A stretch of DNA of 52,361 nucleotides from an uncultured Aquimarina sp. GTDB lineage: Bacteria; Bacteroidota; Bacteroidia; Flavobacteriales; Flavobacteriaceae. Where the stretch lies: assembly GCF_947500065.1 (NCBI RefSeq), contig NZ_CANMQT010000019.1:1-52361 (forward strand). The letters run 5' to 3'. Position numbers and translations under genes: made by a program. Below, piece by piece: positions 1 to 7,424 of the stretch. The notes under the pieces are model-generated. The model ran no database searches. It was given only the letters and a program-made list of their open reading frames with translations, and was not told where the DNA came from. Position 1 is the first letter of the stretch. Every line of letters begins with the position of its first letter.

Positions 1-2
1 GT

Positions 3-77
3 TTACTTTTCTTCCTTTTCTCTTTCTAAAATTAATCCTTTTTATTTATTTGCTAATCTAAAGGAGCGGAGTCGAGA
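3..77. repeat. Left copy of a 75-bp perfect inverted repeat
   Basis: These 75 bases are the exact reverse complement of 52287-52361 at the other end of the window. The copy ends inside a GAGCGGAGTCGAG motif, a dispersed intergenic repeat core of Flavobacteriia. Because the two copies sit at the extreme ends, the simplest reading is a draft contig stopping in a repeated sequence. A true pair of terminal inverted repeats cannot be excluded, but no transposase or integrase lies between them. Confidence 0.9.
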
Positions 78-117
78 CCTATCGAGCTAACTAGTAAGCA
101 ACCTCTCGACTCCGCTC
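64..117. repeat. Dispersed hairpin repeat, GAGCGGAGTCGAGA arms
   Basis: Arms 64-77 and 104-117 are perfect 14-bp inverted repeats around a 26-nt loop. The same arm recurs at 52247-52258 and 52289-52300. It is non-coding and lies downstream of the minus-strand two-component operon. Function is unknown; REP-like elements of this kind are common between genes in marine flavobacteria. Confidence 0.8.
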
Positions 118-136
118 GAGGTAACAGGAAAAAATT

Positions 137-176
137 AAAAGCCCTCACCTTAGTCCTCTCCCAGAGGGAGAGGAAA
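137..176 (-). repeat. Hairpin repeat (CCTCTCCC/GGGAGAGG), copy 1
   Basis: A block of about 40 bp that recurs almost unchanged at 3705-3744. Its core at 155-173 is a perfect 8-bp stem with a 3-nt loop. It lies just downstream of the response regulator stop codon, so on the minus strand it could end transcription of the two-component operon. The following T-rich stretch is weak and not directly adjacent, so terminator function is a guess. Confidence 0.65.
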
Positions 177-210
177 CGATACTATTCACTTGATTAATTA
201 AAAGTATATT

Positions 211-876
211 TTACAACAATCCTAAATCCTTTACGATTGCTACTAAATGGGTAGTGTTTTTAGCTTTGAAATCATCAAAAAGTTTACTGACTCTTTTGTC
301 AATGGTGCTTTCGCTATTAGGAGAGATTTTTTGTTTTTTTAATTTCTGTACGATCTCTTTTTTGGTAAACCCAAGAGCCAGCTCTTCTAAAAGCATGATA
401 TCAAAATCATCGAGATTGATGATGTTATCTTGATTAGCATCTTTTACTTCTGGAGGAAGTACGGTATTTCCTTTGTATACTCCTTGTATGCAGTCTACTA
501 ATTCTTTTATGGCATGTTGACCTTTACATACATAGCCATTTATATTGAGTTTTTGGAATAACATATTTATTTTATCAGGTCGGCTTTCTTGAGAGTATAC
601 GATCACGTTGATATCGGGTTGTATGTTTCGAATATCCTGAATGAGTTCAATACCAGAAGTTCTGGTTTGTACTTTATGATTTTCTTTAAAAGAAAGATCT
701 GTGATTAGCAACTCAAACGGTTCTTCATCCTGATGTGCTTTTCTAAATTTTAAATACGCATCATCACAATACTGAGCTTCGTGAATGTTGTAAATTCCAA
801 CTTCATCGTTCAGTACTTTTACAATACCTTGATTGGCGATTTCATAATCCTCTGCTACCAATACTTTTGTAAACAT
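211..876 (-). CDS. Response regulator, receiver plus LuxR-like HTH
   Basis: Cytoplasmic DNA-binding response regulator of 221 aa. The N-terminal receiver domain (about 3-135) has the acidic pair E9-D10, the predicted phospho-acceptor D60 in LLITD, and the conserved lysine K118. The C-terminal part (about 155-221) resembles a LuxR/GerE-type helix-turn-helix, though divergent. The gene starts 12 bp after the stop of the histidine kinase at 889-2871, so the two are almost surely co-transcribed and form a cognate pair. Target genes cannot be read from the sequence. Assignment as response regulator is secure; the exact output-domain subfamily is less so. Confidence 0.9.
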   Translation of the reverse strand: MFTKVLVAEDYEIANQGIVKVLNDEVGIYNIHEAQYCDDAYLKFRKAHQDEEPFELLITDLSFKENHKVQTRTSGIELIQDIRNIQPDINVIVYSQESRPDKINMLFQKLNINGYVCKGQHAIKELVDCIQGVYKGNTVLPPEVKDANQDNIINLDDFDIMLLEELALGFTKKEIVQKLKKQKISPNSESTIDKRVSKLFDDFKAKNTTHLVAIVKDLGLL

Positions 877-888
877 ATTTGATCCTTT

Positions 889-2871
889 TTAACACGGGAT
901 TTTAATCTCAGCTTTAAAGCCTTTGTCTATTTCTGAGTCAAAGATAATGGTTCCGTTAATAGCTTGAATACGCTTTTCCGTATTGCGGAGTCCATTTTTT
1001 GATTTTATATCATCTTTTTGGATACCCACACCATTGTCGGAGTACTTTATGATCATTTTGTTCTTTTCATTTTTGAACACAACCGCTACCAGATCTGCTT
1101 GACTATGTTTCTGCATATTGGTCATGAGTTCTTGTAACACTCTGTAGATGGTGATTTTTAGATTTTTGTCTACGGTATCCCAGCTAATTTTTTCTAGACC
1201 TCTAAGAATGAGTTTGATATTGTTTTTGGTGTAATTGGTTAACATATCCGTCAATTCTTCTAGATAGGTTTCATCTACCTCGAATTCACTATTTTCTCTA
1301 GAGATGTCTCTAGCTTTGGTATAGGCGATATTAAGTTTCTTGGTGATTTGTGGATCGTGTGGATCATGCTGATACTGCATCATCACCTGAAAAATATCAT
1401 TTCCTAACTCATCGTGTAATCGTTTAGAAATCCGAGTTTCTGTTTCATAAGCCGCTTGGAATTCTACAATTTTGTTTTGCTGCGCCAGATATCGATTACG
1501 TTGCCTAGAAAAGTAAATCAGAAACCCAATAAATGTAACTAGTAATAATAGTCCAAGAAGGTAGATAGTGTTTTGGTTTTGGACCTCGACGATTTCTTTA
1601 TTTTTCTGTTCATTTTCTTTTTGTAAGTTGTCACTTTCGAAACGTATTCTGGCAAATTTATCTCTAAAAAGATTGTCTCTTTTAGTAAGGCTATCGCTTA
1701 ACTTAATATATTTCATGGCATATTCCCTACCTTCCTCGGGTGGAGAAACTTGTGTGAGCAATTGATAGGATCTGAGTAATTCTATATTTTCATAGGTTGC
1801 CCTAGCGGCTAATCTTGCTTTTTCAGCAAAAACTCTAGATAAACTATCGTTTCCTTTAGATAGGTAGTATTCTGCTAGATGAAGAGAATTTGTGGAAAGA
1901 CCGACGACATCGTTTATACTATCCCGTATTTTGTATGCTTTATTAAATAGATGTAAAGCACTATCATTATTTTTTTCTGAAAGAAACTTCACGTAGCCTA
2001 AATTATCAATATAGCGAGCGTATCTCTTAGGTTTGTCTCGTAAAAAATCTTTGTATGATAAGGCTTTATTGTAGTATTCTTTAGCTTTAATATATTCTTT
2101 TTGAGATTTATAAGCTGTACCTATATTATTATAGGAAATGACTTTGTAAAGTGTGTCTCTATCAGTGTTTTCGGCATATTCCATAGCTTTAAAGTGATAC
2201 TTTATTGCATCGTCCAGTAGCTCTAACTGTTTGGCTATCATTCCTAAATTGCTATAAGATAAAGGTATATAGGTTGTATTGCCTGCTACTTTGAATTGCT
2301 GAATAGCTTGTATTGTTAGGTCTTCACTATTGCTATAATCTTTTACTTTTCTGGATAATTTTGCTAAATCTAATAATGTTCTACCATGGTCAAATGCGTA
2401 TTCAAGTGGATCAACACTTTTATTTTTGTCTAAGCTTTTATATATTTTAGCAGCTTTATAAAAATATTTATACGTACTATCCAGCTTTTTATTTCTATAT
2501 GGTATAGCTTTATAACCATAGGATCTTGCCATTCCAACCGAATCAAATAAAGATTCTGATAACTTTAAAGCTTTTTTATTTACATTTTTTAATTGTTCAT
2601 AATTGTTTAAATAATAATATGCTTTTGCTATTTCCAGCAACTTATCAACTTTAATTAAGGAATCATCAAATGTGTTAACAAGCTCTAAGGCTTTTGTCAG
2701 GTCTAGTTCACGTTCTTGATTAGTTAATGTTTTAATTCCAGCTTTAGTTATTAGACTATCAACTATATTAGGTGTTGAGGTTTTATTTTTTATGATTTTT
2801 TTATCTTCATTACAATTGATAAAAATACCAAAAACACATATAAATAAAGTCTTCCACTTTAAAAGCCTCAT
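889..2871 (-). CDS. TPR-containing membrane sensor histidine kinase
   Basis: Protein of 660 aa. It has an N-terminal export signal, possibly a lipoprotein one since C20 follows a hydrophobic stretch. A large region of tetratricopeptide-type helical repeats (about 85-390) follows, then one transmembrane helix (about 436-456), a coiled coil, a HisKA_3-like dimerisation domain with the predicted phospho-acceptor H486 in RLHDELG, and a HATPase_c domain. The N box (ELMTN) and G boxes (YSDNGVGI, NGLRNTEKRI) are intact. This architecture is a common Bacteroidetes sensor kinase. The ligand is unknown. It is the first gene of an operon with the response regulator at 211-876. Confidence 0.92.
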   Translation of the reverse strand: MRLLKWKTLFICVFGIFINCNEDKKIIKNKTSTPNIVDSLITKAGIKTLTNQERELDLTKALELVNTFDDSLIKVDKLLEIAKAYYYLNNYEQLKNVNKKALKLSESLFDSVGMARSYGYKAIPYRNKKLDSTYKYFYKAAKIYKSLDKNKSVDPLEYAFDHGRTLLDLAKLSRKVKDYSNSEDLTIQAIQQFKVAGNTTYIPLSYSNLGMIAKQLELLDDAIKYHFKAMEYAENTDRDTLYKVISYNNIGTAYKSQKEYIKAKEYYNKALSYKDFLRDKPKRYARYIDNLGYVKFLSEKNNDSALHLFNKAYKIRDSINDVVGLSTNSLHLAEYYLSKGNDSLSRVFAEKARLAARATYENIELLRSYQLLTQVSPPEEGREYAMKYIKLSDSLTKRDNLFRDKFARIRFESDNLQKENEQKNKEIVEVQNQNTIYLLGLLLLVTFIGFLIYFSRQRNRYLAQQNKIVEFQAAYETETRISKRLHDELGNDIFQVMMQYQHDPHDPQITKKLNIAYTKARDISRENSEFEVDETYLEELTDMLTNYTKNNIKLILRGLEKISWDTVDKNLKITIYRVLQELMTNMQKHSQADLVAVVFKNEKNKMIIKYSDNGVGIQKDDIKSKNGLRNTEKRIQAINGTIIFDSEIDKGFKAEIKIPC

Positions 2872-2918
2872 ATAGGAATTATTTAAGTATCTAAATTAAA
2901 GATTATCTAGGATAAGTA

Positions 2919-2956
2919 TAAAAAAGGAGGGACTTATTTTATAAAATTCCCTCCTC
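2919..2956 (-). terminator. Rho-independent terminator after the small lipoprotein gene
   Basis: Arms GGAGGGA (2926-2932) and TCCCTCC (2948-2954) form a perfect stem, extended by a palindromic AT-rich inner part. On the minus strand it is followed by a run of T. It should end the 49-aa lipoprotein transcript and separate it from the kinase operon. Confidence 0.75.
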
Positions 2957-3020
2957 AAATTATTATAATGATATTTAGATAGTATTAGTGATTGATTTAA
3001 TTATTATCAAATCCAAATCG

Positions 3021-3170
3021 TTAAGCACCTACTTCCTCATCATCATCTTCAGTAAAACCTAAAGTTTCAACTTCTTCGACTCCAAGCTCTTCATTGACAG
3101 AAGGTGGGTCGCAAGAAACGAAGTTTAGACTTAATAAGACGGTTAATAGTAAAAATTTTAAAGTTTTCAT
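3021..3170 (-). CDS. Small acidic lipoprotein, 49 aa, unknown function
   Basis: The start is set at the ATG at 3170, because translation from there gives a classic lipoprotein signal (MKTLKF, hydrophobic core, lipobox FVSC with lipidated Cys20). A longer reading frame to 3242 would put non-signal-like residues in front. The mature part of about 30 residues is very acidic (EEVE, EDDDEE) and has no recognisable domain. A good terminator follows at 2919-2956, which supports an independent small transcript. No function can be given. Confidence 0.6.
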   Translation of the reverse strand: MKTLKFLLLTVLLSLNFVSCDPPSVNEELGVEEVETLGFTEDDDEEVGA

Positions 3171-3207
3171 GTCGTTAGTTGTTTGATATTCCAATTGTTG
3201 GGGTACG

Positions 3208-3260
3208 CCCATAGGTTGCAACCCCAGCTGGTATGTGCCCACATACCTAGTACCTATGGG
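3208..3260. repeat. Nested palindromes upstream of the small lipoprotein
   Basis: An outer pair CCCATAGGT (3208-3216) and ACCTATGGG (3252-3260) encloses an inner perfect hairpin GGTATGTG-CC-CACATACC (3230-3247), and a third palindrome GGTTGCAACC lies at 3214-3223. The block starts 37 bp upstream of the lipoprotein ATG, so it may shape its leader RNA or be a REP-type repeat. Confidence 0.55.
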
Positions 3261-3368
3261 AAATGATCGGTTAGTTCGGGAAAGTGATCCTCGTACAGTC
3301 GTGATACCCTACTTTCCCTTTTTTGGGTAGCAGCGAGCTGTGGTTTGGATTGTATGCAGATCAGTTTG

Positions 3369-3467
3369 TCTTCGACTACGCTCAGACGCCACTTCGACTA
3401 TGCTCAGACGCCACTTCGACAACACTTCGACAAGCTCAGTGTGACATCTCAGTGTGACATCTCAGAC
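3369..3467. repeat. Tandem array of CTTCGAC...GCTCAG repeats
   Basis: Two 22-bp units (3369-3390 and 3391-3412) share ACTTCGACTAYGCTCAGACG-type sequence. A partial unit and the motif ACTTCGACAAGCTCAGTGTG follow, then two exact copies of CTCAGTGTGACAT (3435-3447 and 3448-3460). This repeat family is widely dispersed between genes in Flavobacteriia. Non-coding, role unknown. Confidence 0.8.
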
Positions 3468-3704
3468 TAACAGTTTAGATCTGCTCGATATAAGCAGACG
3501 TACAAAACATGTTTTGTAGCTGTTTTTCAATAAGCATCATAGAAAATAATGACTGGTAATACTCGATAAGTAGTTATTGTACTCTGACAATAAGTGATTG
3601 ATTAAGTAGCTAGTTGTTTTAAAAAGTTTTTAGAGTTCCTTCTCCTTGGACGACAACGCCACTGCGATGGGCGAGATGACGCTTAGGAGTTAGGATGAAG
3701 GCAT

Positions 3705-3744
3705 TAAAGCCCTCACCTTAATCCTCTCCCAAAGGAGAGGAAAC
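3705..3744. repeat. Hairpin repeat (CCTCTCC/GGAGAGG), copy 2
   Basis: Near-identical to 137-176; the stem is CCTCTCC (3723-3729) and GGAGAGG (3734-3740). It lies downstream of the small minus-strand gene at 3810-4040, the same relation that copy 1 has to the response regulator. A terminator-like role is therefore possible but unproven. Confidence 0.65.
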
Positions 3745-3809
3745 TATTACTTTGATAAAATTGTAACTAATTTTTGGCTTTCACCATCACTCTTTACAGC
3801 TTACAAAAT

Positions 3810-4040
3810 CTAAACTATATGAGAAGTATAGCTGTCTGTTACTAGCACTTCACAAATGTTCATGCTAATTAATTTCAGCGCTTTTTCCAGTGCTATGTTA
3901 CCGTTTACAGTTGGCATTTTTCCTGGAGTAGAATTAACAACCGAAGTGTGTAACCCTAATCCGTAGAAGCCTGCAAATGCATCGGCTAACAGATAATTTC
4001 TGGTCTCCTGCTCCTTTTTAGAAAATTGATTAAACTTCAT
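3810..4040 (-). CDS. Small hypothetical protein, 76 aa
   Basis: I do not recognise this protein. It is 76 aa, without signal peptide or transmembrane segment, and has a polar N-terminus (MKFNQFSKKEQETR), a Gly/Phe-rich middle (AFAGFYGLGLH) and a helical C-terminal half. The start is plausible because an A-rich leader of the kind usual in Bacteroidetes lies directly upstream. It is transcribed divergently from the WYL regulator at 4207, so the two may share control in the 166-bp gap. It could also be a chance frame; confidence is moderate. Confidence 0.45.
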   Translation of the reverse strand: MKFNQFSKKEQETRNYLLADAFAGFYGLGLHTSVVNSTPGKMPTVNGNIALEKALKLISMNICEVLVTDSYTSHIV

Positions 4041-4093
4041 TGTTGTATTTTTTTAATTGTTAATTGAATGATACGCTATACAAAAACCTTGCT

Positions 4094-4169
4094 ATGCGTA
4101 TTCGAAATCTTTATTTGTTTATTATTTATAGTACAAATGTCTGGGATCAGTACGCATTCTTTTTGCGTA
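4094..4169. promoter_or_regulatory. Possible WYL operator, repeated TACGC/GCGTA
   Basis: The intergenic region before the WYL gene holds ATGCGTA (4094-4100), TACGCAT (4151-4157) and GCGTA (4165-4169), that is, three copies of the same 5-7-bp element in alternating orientation. This placement suits an operator for self-control or control of the divergent small gene. It is pattern-based only. Confidence 0.3.
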
Positions 4170-4206
4170 GTTGAAATTATTTATTATTTTTTCCAAAATT
4201 TTTAAA

Positions 4207-5217
4207 ATGGCTTCTAATAAAAATGCATTAATCCGGTATAAAACGATTGATCAATGTCTTCGTAATAAGTTTAAACAGTGGGTTTTAGATGATCTTATTG
4301 AAGCTTGTTCTGATGCTTTATATGAATATGAAGGAAAAGATGTATATGTAAGTAAAAGAACCGTGCAGTTGGATATCCAGATGATGCGTAGTGATAAATT
4401 GGGCTATAATGCGCCGATAGAAGTGTATCAGCGTAAATATTATCGATATGCAGAAGAGGATTACAGTATTATGAATATTCCGGTGACGGATCATGATATT
4501 AAAATCATGAATGAATCCATACAGATATTGAGACAGTTTAAGGATTTTTCTCTTTTTAAGGAGATGAATGGTGTATTAGAGCGGTTAGAAGATTCTGTAT
4601 ATGCAACTCAGAAAGATAATATCCCGATTATTCATCTTGAAAAAAATGAACAACTAAAGGGTTTAGAGCATATTGATACCTTATATCATGCCATACAAAA
4701 CAAACAGGTATTGAAGATTACGTATAAATCTTTTAAGGCAAGAGATGAAACAGAAATTACTATTCATCCTCAGTTATTGAAAGAATTTAATAACCGATGG
4801 TTTTTATTGGCTATAGGACATAAACGGAAGTTGCTGACCACTTTTGCATTGGATAGAATCGTTAGTATCCACAATTCTGATGAAAGTATTTCATATATAG
4901 ATCAGCATATTGATGGAGATGTGTATTATAAAGATGTAGTAGGAGTTACCGTTTCAGAAAATGTAACACCTGAGTTGATATTATTTAGAGTTGATAGTCA
5001 GAATGCACCTTATGTAACCACAAAACCATTTCATACTTCACAAGAGGTTGTATCACAGGATGAAAGAAGTGCTACGTTTAGTATTAGGGTTCAAATGAAT
5101 TTTGAGTTAGAACGATTGATTCTTGGTTTTGGAGATAGTATAGAAGTGTTACAACCAGAACGTTTACGCTCCAGAATCCATAGAAAATTAAAAAGAGCTT
5201 TAGGAAAGTATGAATAG
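4207..5217 (+). CDS. WYL-domain transcriptional regulator
   Basis: Cytoplasmic regulator of 336 aa with an N-terminal DNA-binding helical region (about 1-70, including KRTVQLDIQMMR, typical of HTH-WYL proteins) and a C-terminal WYL domain (about 145-325, with the region FNNRWFLLAIGHKRK). The ATG at 4207 is chosen because MASNKNALIRYK matches the usual N-terminus of Bacteroidetes WYL proteins; an upstream TTG at 4171 would add twelve hydrophobic, unlikely residues. WYL domains bind nucleotides or nucleic acid ligands and often control defence, repair or stress genes. No defence genes are adjacent here. It is divergent from the small gene at 3810-4040. Confidence 0.88.
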   Translation: MASNKNALIRYKTIDQCLRNKFKQWVLDDLIEACSDALYEYEGKDVYVSKRTVQLDIQMMRSDKLGYNAPIEVYQRKYYRYAEEDYSIMNIPVTDHDIKIMNESIQILRQFKDFSLFKEMNGVLERLEDSVYATQKDNIPIIHLEKNEQLKGLEHIDTLYHAIQNKQVLKITYKSFKARDETEITIHPQLLKEFNNRWFLLAIGHKRKLLTTFALDRIVSIHNSDESISYIDQHIDGDVYYKDVVGVTVSENVTPELILFRVDSQNAPYVTTKPFHTSQEVVSQDERSATFSIRVQMNFELERLILGFGDSIEVLQPERLRSRIHRKLKRALGKYE

Positions 5218-5251
5218 TTAGAAGTGGTTTAAATAAAGGTAAGAATCTGAG

Positions 5252-5285
5252 TTCATAGTAAATAAATCAGTATGACTACTATGAA
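5252..5285 (+). terminator. Inverted repeat downstream of the WYL gene
   Basis: TTCATAGTA (5252-5260) and TACTATGAA (5277-5285) form a perfect 9-bp stem with a 16-nt loop, followed by a short T-rich stretch. It could end the WYL transcript, but the loop is long and the T tract weak. Confidence 0.35.
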
Positions 5286-5409
5286 TTTTCTTAGTTCTAT
5301 TCTGGTTTAGATTTCCTGATAAAAAAGTACTATAAAATGAAAAGTAGCATAAAGATTGATCAATTTATAATCTGATTAAAATCATAATTGGAGTTGATTT
5401 ATATATAGG

Positions 5410-5437
5410 TTGGTGTCATTGTTAATGAATAATTTTG
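5410..5437 (+). promoter_or_regulatory. Bacteroidetes-type promoter of the carbonic anhydrase gene
   Basis: TTG at 5410-5412, a 17-bp spacer and TAATTTTG at 5430-5437 fit the -33/-7 consensus TTG...TAnnTTTG of Bacteroidetes housekeeping sigma factor. Transcription would begin about 20-25 bp before the ATG at 5468. Confidence 0.45.
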
Positions 5438-5467
5438 ACCCATTCTAACATATAAATTCATATAAAA

Positions 5468-6325
5468 ATGAAACTTAAAACTTTTAAAACCCTAACAATT
5501 TTAACGCTAAGTATTGCAGTAACCTCCTGTAATATTGATCAAAACGAACAGATAGGAGATCAGGATATAAAAAGAGTTTCTGAAAATGACGAAATGACAC
5601 TAGGATATAAATTTAAAAATCGTTCTCCTTCATCTGATTGTAATTTTGAATATGAAGGCTTCCAAGGTCCTGAGTTCTGGGGAGACCTTTGTAATGGCGA
5701 TTGGGTAGACTGTAATGGGAATTCACAATCTCCAATTGATATTGTAACAGGCGTTGTTCATGAAAACGACAATCTTAATAATATCAATATGAATTATACA
5801 ACTAGTGCTACTGAAATTTTTAATAACGGGCATACGATTCAGTTTGATTATGAGGCCGGAAGTTCTGCTTCGTTAAACAATATTGATTATAATCTATTAC
5901 AATTTCATTTTCATACAGGTAGTGAGCATACCATAGATGGTAAAAGATATCCTATGGAGATGCATTTAGTACATCAGGATCCTGTTACAAAATTGCTAGC
6001 GGTGATCGGAGTTTTCTTTAAAGAAGGAAAAGAAAATGAAGTGCTAGCTCAATTTATGAATAATCTTCCTCAACAAAAAGGGGATTATTATAAGAATACT
6101 GAAGAATACCATATTGTAGATATATTACCAAATGAAATGGAGTTCTATACCTACAATGGATCATTGACAACTCCTGCTTGTTCAGAAATTGTAACTTGGT
6201 ATGTATTGAAGAAACCTGTTCAGGCGTCTCATAATCAGCTAAAAAGGTTTAAAGAGATCATGCATGAAAATTATAGACCTACTCAGCCACTAAACGGGAG
6301 AATTGTAAGTAAGGCTGATGATTAA
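5468..6325 (+). CDS. Alpha-carbonic anhydrase lipoprotein
   Basis: Zinc enzyme that interconverts CO2 and bicarbonate. The 285-aa protein has a lipoprotein signal with lipobox VTSC (Cys21), placing it in the periplasm or outer membrane. The alpha-CA domain (about 60-282) starts with WGDLCNGDW and QSPIDI. The zinc ligands H147 and H149 (in QFHFHTGSEH) and H166 (MEMHLVH) are present, with the conserved E153, and the substrate-pocket motif YNGSLTTPAC is intact. It should be active. It sits alone between a promoter candidate at 5410-5437 and a strong terminator at 6375-6405. Confidence 0.95.
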   Translation: MKLKTFKTLTILTLSIAVTSCNIDQNEQIGDQDIKRVSENDEMTLGYKFKNRSPSSDCNFEYEGFQGPEFWGDLCNGDWVDCNGNSQSPIDIVTGVVHENDNLNNINMNYTTSATEIFNNGHTIQFDYEAGSSASLNNIDYNLLQFHFHTGSEHTIDGKRYPMEMHLVHQDPVTKLLAVIGVFFKEGKENEVLAQFMNNLPQQKGDYYKNTEEYHIVDILPNEMEFYTYNGSLTTPACSEIVTWYVLKKPVQASHNQLKRFKEIMHENYRPTQPLNGRIVSKADD

Positions 6326-6374
6326 TTAAGAATTTCTTAATTTAATTTTTTAGACCATGAATGCCCCAAAAGAT

Positions 6375-6405
6375 AGGAGTTGTCGTTTGACAGCTCCTTT
6401 TTTTT
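6375..6405 (+). terminator. Rho-independent terminator after the carbonic anhydrase
   Basis: AGGAGTTGTC (6375-6384), a GTTT loop and GACAGCTCCT (6389-6398) form a 10-bp stem with one G-U pair, followed by a run of T. It is 49 bp past the stop codon. Confidence 0.9.
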
Positions 6406-6489
6406 GAAAATAATTTAAGACTAGAGGGTAGGGAGTTTTGGAGCATAGCGGTTATATGCTTTGAAACACAAACCTATACTCATCTTATT

Positions 6490-7170
6490 ATGATTAATAC
6501 ACTTTTTTCTCAAAACCGATACTCTTTTTTTAATATTGATATTTTTAAAGAATTCCCAAGTGATATTTCATCTTTGATAGAAGAAAATAAAATTCAGTTG
6601 AGATTAAAAAAAGGCCAGATATTATTTCACGAAGACACTATTCCAAATGGAGTATACATATTAAAAATTGGGAAACTAAAAAAATATACGAAAGGGTTAA
6701 ATGGTAAAGAACATATCTTTTATCTGATGAAAGAAAATGAAATTTTGGGTCATCATACCATATTATGTGATGAAAAATATTCTCATTCTGCAGCATGTTT
6801 AACGGACTGTCTATTGTATTTGCTTCCCAAAGATTTTTTTCTTTCCATTATTAAAAATAATAATGCAATAGCATATTGTTTCCTAAAGAACATAAGTCAT
6901 GAATTTGGCGTATTTATTAATAATTCTAAAATTTTAGCGCAATATAATGTGAGAGAAAGAACAGCATTGTCTATTATAAAATTGCACGAGTTTTTTGATA
7001 CTAATATTCAATTATCAAGAAAAGATCATAGCAATATAGTAGGCACATCTGTGGAATCTTTAATCAGAGTGTTACATGATTTTAAAGAAGAAGCAATTAT
7101 AGAAATTAATAAGAATATCATTTCTATCATAAACATGGATAAACTAATAAAAGCTACTAATTTTTCATAA
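6490..7170 (+). CDS. Crp/Fnr-family regulator with FNR-like recognition helix
   Basis: 226-aa regulator with an N-terminal cyclic-nucleotide-binding fold (about 25-130), a dimer helix and a C-terminal HTH (about 175-205). The recognition helix reads VESLIR at 188-193, close to VETISR of FNR, whose Glu and Arg contact TTGAT half-sites. It is paralogous to the protein at 18760-19446. The N-terminal cysteines of classical FNR are missing, but C93, C103, C107 and C130 are shared by both paralogs and could hold a cofactor (inference). It lies just upstream of the phosphoesterase at 7425, whose promoter region has three FNR-type boxes, so it is a candidate activator of that gene. Confidence 0.88.
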   Translation: MINTLFSQNRYSFFNIDIFKEFPSDISSLIEENKIQLRLKKGQILFHEDTIPNGVYILKIGKLKKYTKGLNGKEHIFYLMKENEILGHHTILCDEKYSHSAACLTDCLLYLLPKDFFLSIIKNNNAIAYCFLKNISHEFGVFINNSKILAQYNVRERTALSIIKLHEFFDTNIQLSRKDHSNIVGTSVESLIRVLHDFKEEAIIEINKNIISIINMDKLIKATNFS

Positions 7171-7308
7171 CTCTCAGTAATTAGAAAACATAACACAATT
7201 ATACAAAAGTGATGAAATAGTCTTGTTTTTAATTGGTTTAATAGTTGATAAAAAAACTTTTGAAAGAGCCCGTTTTACTCAATATTTTATTATATGAGTA
7301 GTGTTTAC

Positions 7309-7366
7309 TTGCTAAATATCAATATAATAGTTGATATATATCAATCATTGGTTTGACAAATACCCA
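7309..7366 (+). promoter_or_regulatory. Three FNR-type boxes at 22-bp spacing before the phosphoesterase
   Basis: TTGCTAAATATCAA (7309-7322), the perfect TTGATATATATCAA (7331-7344) and the weak TTGACAAATACCCA (7353-7366) start exactly 22 bp apart. The consensus TTGAT-N4-ATCAA is the E. coli FNR site. A candidate -7 element TATTTTTG lies at 7390-7397, which would put the last box near -44, a class II activator position. The regulators at 6490 and 18760 are the obvious candidates to bind. Confidence 0.65.
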
Positions 7367-7424
7367 AATCTAGATACTTCAAATTTAATTATTTTTGAAG
7401 TGCTTAACACAAATCTACATAATT

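Larger units (their letters stand above)
3243..3809. other. Intergenic repeat-rich stretch without a credible gene
   Basis: No plausible coding sequence is visible here. The stretch holds the downstream half of the nested palindromes (to 3260), the tandem array at 3369-3467 and the second copy of the hairpin repeat at 3705-3744. The remainder, about 3470-3700, shows no recognisable structure. Confidence 0.6.

Noticed and set aside
1568..1765. Open frame of 65 codons on the plus strand
   Set aside because: It lies wholly inside the histidine kinase gene on the other strand and has no domain or leader; it is a shadow frame.
3369..3467. CRISPR array
   Set aside because: The 22-bp units are adjacent to each other without spacers, and no cas gene is near.
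4207..5217. WYL regulator as marker of a defence island
   Set aside because: Its neighbours are a small unknown gene and a carbonic anhydrase; no restriction, CBASS or other immune gene is adjacent.
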